NCBI GenBank assembly: GCA_027924645.1
Contig: BSBN01000213.1
Span: 30,196,501 to 30,260,500, forward strand
DNA from: Cunninghamia lanceolata
Taxonomy: Eukaryota > Streptophyta > Pinopsida > Cupressales > Cupressaceae
DNA length: 64,000 nt
Reading direction: 5' to 3'
Part shown: piece after piece, positions 61,475-64,000 of the stretch
How positions within the stretch are numbered: the stretch's first letter is position 1
How the letters are laid out: every line of letters starts with the position of its first letter
Program-made: the position numbers and the translations under genes
Notes under the pieces: model-generated
Told to the model about the DNA's origin: nothing
Databases searched by the model: none
The model's input: the letters and a program-made list of their open reading frames with translations, nothing else

Positions 61475-62345
61475 TGATGTAGATCAAGGTCCAAGGATCT
61501 TGTCAGACTACTCAACCAGACAATCAAAACTCATAAACAATAGTCTAAAACTTTATTTATTTATTTGGAATCATACATTACAATAGGAGTCTAATGAAAA
61601 TATAGACTTGCATGCGCACATGCCCTGGCATCAAGCCTTACAATCAAACCAACACCCACAACCTCCAGTTTTAGACTCTAAAACTTAGCAAAAGACGACC
61701 CCAAAACTCTTGATCGAGATGATTTACCAAAACACACTCCTGGAATAACTACCTTCGAAAGCATAAAACATTCCTTTTATAGGCAATAGAGGCAGTTAAC
61801 ATCATAGAGGCGGTTAAACATAGGTGGTTAATTTGCTAGTTGGTGGCCACCATTATCACGTGAAATCCATCTATCATCTTCCTTTGATTGGCTCTTCAAA
61901 TCGACATCATTTTATTGGTCCATTTGATCAGTATTGCATTTGGACTAACCAAAAATGGAGGTAGGAAAATGATTTTGCCACTTCTGAAAGTTTCTAGATG
62001 ATTCTGCAAGTCAACATATATATCTGGTCAGGTTTTGTTCAGCTGGATATGAGATATCAGGTTTTGGATACAATCGAGGCTTTTGGATATGTCTGATCTA
62101 GATGGAAGTTTTGTATAAGTCAAATGCCAGGTTAAGTTCATCAAGACATGCATATAACAATATATCAGGTTGAAAAGGTGCAGATGGAAATGAGTCCACA
62201 CAATAGGATATCTAGATGAAAAATGTTCATTTGGGATTTAGACAAAGCAACCAAATATGAAAATGTCTAGTTGGAAATGTCCACTTAGAATGTCTAATTA
62301 GAAAATGTCCACTTGGGAATGCCCAGTTAGGAACAAGACAATGTA
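61475..62345 (-). repeat. 5' LTR of the gag-protease element, truncated
   Basis: TGATGTAGATCAAGG... aligns with 57713-58587, then ends at acaagacaatgta, where the partner LTR continues with accagatattc. About 730 bases of LTR are missing. Confidence 0.85.
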
Positions 62346-64000
62346 CTGGTTACCTATTTGTGCACTGCAGTCCATACAGGCAAAGTTGGGACAACACTGT
62401 TTGTTTTCACCTTGAAGAGGGAGACAGGTTCAAATGACTGTTACAAGAGGCTAAAAGAGACCTACAAGGCAGAGACTTAGACCAGGTGTCTAAAACAGGA
62501 GGAAAGGAGGAAGACTAGTGAAGGGTAAGAGCTCACGACTAGCTTTAGAAGGCTCACTACCTAGGTAGAAGGCCATCCAGTCATCACTTCTACCAGAATC
62601 ATGCATCAACTTAGTAAGAGTTGCTACAAGAGATAGATAGAAATGGGAAGGGCACCCTACAGGAGTAGGAGACATCCGAAAGCAGGTAGGAAAGGAAACT
62701 AAGCTACAAGTTTCAGATTATTTCAAATCTATTCATTACAATTTGTTCAAGTCTCAGATGATAAGGTACACAACTTGTTAAATCCACTTATGATTATAAG
62801 CAACTGTATTAAGCAATAAGTTCAGATGTATTTCCTTATGCAATTGATAGTTTACAAAAGAAGAACAATAGACAAATCATTGCACATAACAACTGCTATA
62901 TTCATAAGGAAAATGTGTCCAAAGTTCCCACACAAGCTGTGGGGAATGGACTATAAATGATGAAATGAAAAGAGCACATGTACATCTGAAATAGAAAAGC
63001 ATAAGAGGAGAAGGGGATCCATCATTGCCTCAGAGACAAATCCCCTCATTTGTAGTTGTTTCATCTTCATATTCTTCAGTTTAGCCTCCAGAAACAACTA
63101 CAATAAGAAGAGAGAAGACAGAGATGTTAGAGCTCAAGACATCCTTCACTCATTTATGGTTAAAGCATCAAATTGTACATGTTATATCTTTAGAAAGATC
63201 AAAGCAAGAAGTGAAAGAGATAAGGATCCATCCAGATGCAAACATGCAGCCACAAGAAGATGCAAAAAATGAAGATCATATAAGCATAGAGAGTCCAACC
63301 CTAGGGACACTCATAAAGTCACGAAGATCTATGTCAACATACTTCAATCCCAACAGAGGATTTTAGCAGATAATGATAGTCAATATGGATTTTTAGGGTT
63401 TCAGTAGCAACCCTAGCAAATATTGAGGATAGATAATCATCAAAGAACATAAATAGAGCATCAGACATGGCTAATAAAGCCTTTGTTGTTGAAGAGAGTC
63501 TTGATCATAGTTAAAAACAGATAGTCACCTAATGAGGTGAACAACATAGAGATCAAGGCATTCATACAGAGCATGTGACTATCACAAGGTACAAAGGTGT
63601 CCATAATATGAGGAGGAAACAGTCATAATAGCAACCAGACTGTCAAAGATGAAGAGTAGACTATAAAGGAGCAGGCCATGAAATAACCATGAAGCATATG
63701 TAGGTGGCTCAGAGTTTAAGATATATTGATATCCTTTTGAACTTTTTTAAATCCCTGTCATCTTGTTTTATTGCTTGCAGTGTGTAGATACCCTGCATAA
63801 TCTATACAGAGGTTAAGGATTTGTGTAACTTCAAAGATCACTATCATTTGTCTTGAGAATAGTCAAGAAGGTCAAAAGGCATGTTGAACAAGTCCATAAC
63901 AGCATCCATGAGCACAGTGCCAATGGTCCATGAAATAATCTCCATGATGGTTTATATACAAGAAATCCTTATAAAGAAGTGAAGTTTAGGAGGGTCTGTT
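62346..64000. other. Unassigned sequence to window end
   Basis: Purine-rich on the plus strand. The 80-codon frame at 63124-63366 (MLELKTSFTHLWLKHQIVHV) has no recognisable domain. No LTR end, PBS or RNA gene found. Could be another insertion or LTR that truncated the gag-protease element. Confidence 0.35.

Larger units (their letters stand above)
57713..62345 (-). mobile_element. Gag-protease-only gypsy derivative
   Basis: Minus-strand element with 3' LTR at 57713-59314, internal region 59315-61474, and a truncated 5' LTR at 61475-62345. The internal 2.16 kb holds gag, a degenerate zinc knuckle and protease, but no RT, RNase H or integrase; only some 440-590 bases follow the protease. The LTR ends (minus) TAGTGCAGGAGCATCC...CATCA resemble those of Gypsy-1/2. 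The 5' LTR stops matching at 62345. Pol may be deleted in this copy or absent from the whole family. Confidence 0.85.

Noticed and set aside
63124..63366. 80-codon frame near the window end
   Set aside because: Reads somewhat like protein but has no motif, neighbour or promoter context I can support.

Overview
The window is repeat-dense nuclear DNA of a plant. I found no intact host gene, rRNA, tRNA or CRISPR. Nearly everything recognisable is a decayed retrotransposon: Ty3/gypsy, Ty1/copia, one L1-type LINE, solo or non-autonomous LTR elements, and microsatellites grown inside them. The AT-rich composition, heavy nesting, very long LTRs and the copia LTR style (a G-run followed by gaatcagtat) suggest a large-genome seed plant, perhaps a gymnosperm. 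The organism is inference only.

Layout. 1-726 is unassigned. 727-4692 is a minus-strand copia element cut off inside its RT. 4954-11230 is Gypsy-1 (plus strand, TSD CCAAC), full length but full of stops. 12227-13866 is an 821-bp tandem duplication in LTR-like, AT-rich DNA, followed by a 100-bp tandem pair. 18.4-19.1 kb is a copia-like LTR relic. 20167-21922 is a copia 5' LTR plus gag relic. 22.5-25.3 kb holds two unrecognised coding-like relics on the minus strand, a minisatellite and an AT-rich block. 25.5-30.6 kb is a minus-strand LINE.

From 30.6 kb to the end is a deep nest. A plus-strand copia (short LTR-like start at 30596, gag at 57.25 kb) appears to sit in LINE ORF1. Into its leader went a giant-LTR element (31813-56757, TSD GCTAG, LTRs about 3.5 kb, internal region 1.34 kb). 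One of its LTRs carries a 6.4-kb block (about 34673-41074) with two chromovirus fragments in opposite orientation. The other carries a TGTTA...TAACA element (44972-55103, TSD ATAAG), which is itself split by Gypsy-2 (45912-52293). The copia gag is broken again by a minus-strand gypsy derivative that keeps only gag and protease (57713 to at least 62345). 62346-64000 is unassigned.

The elements interact through nesting rather than pathways. Insertion order follows directly from which element interrupts which, and Gypsy-2 is among the youngest. Comparing the two gypsy copies, and the two LTRs of each element, shows the decay: C-to-T stops mostly at CAG/TGG codons, an exact 680-bp deletion between short repeats, and microsatellite growth in only one LTR of a pair.
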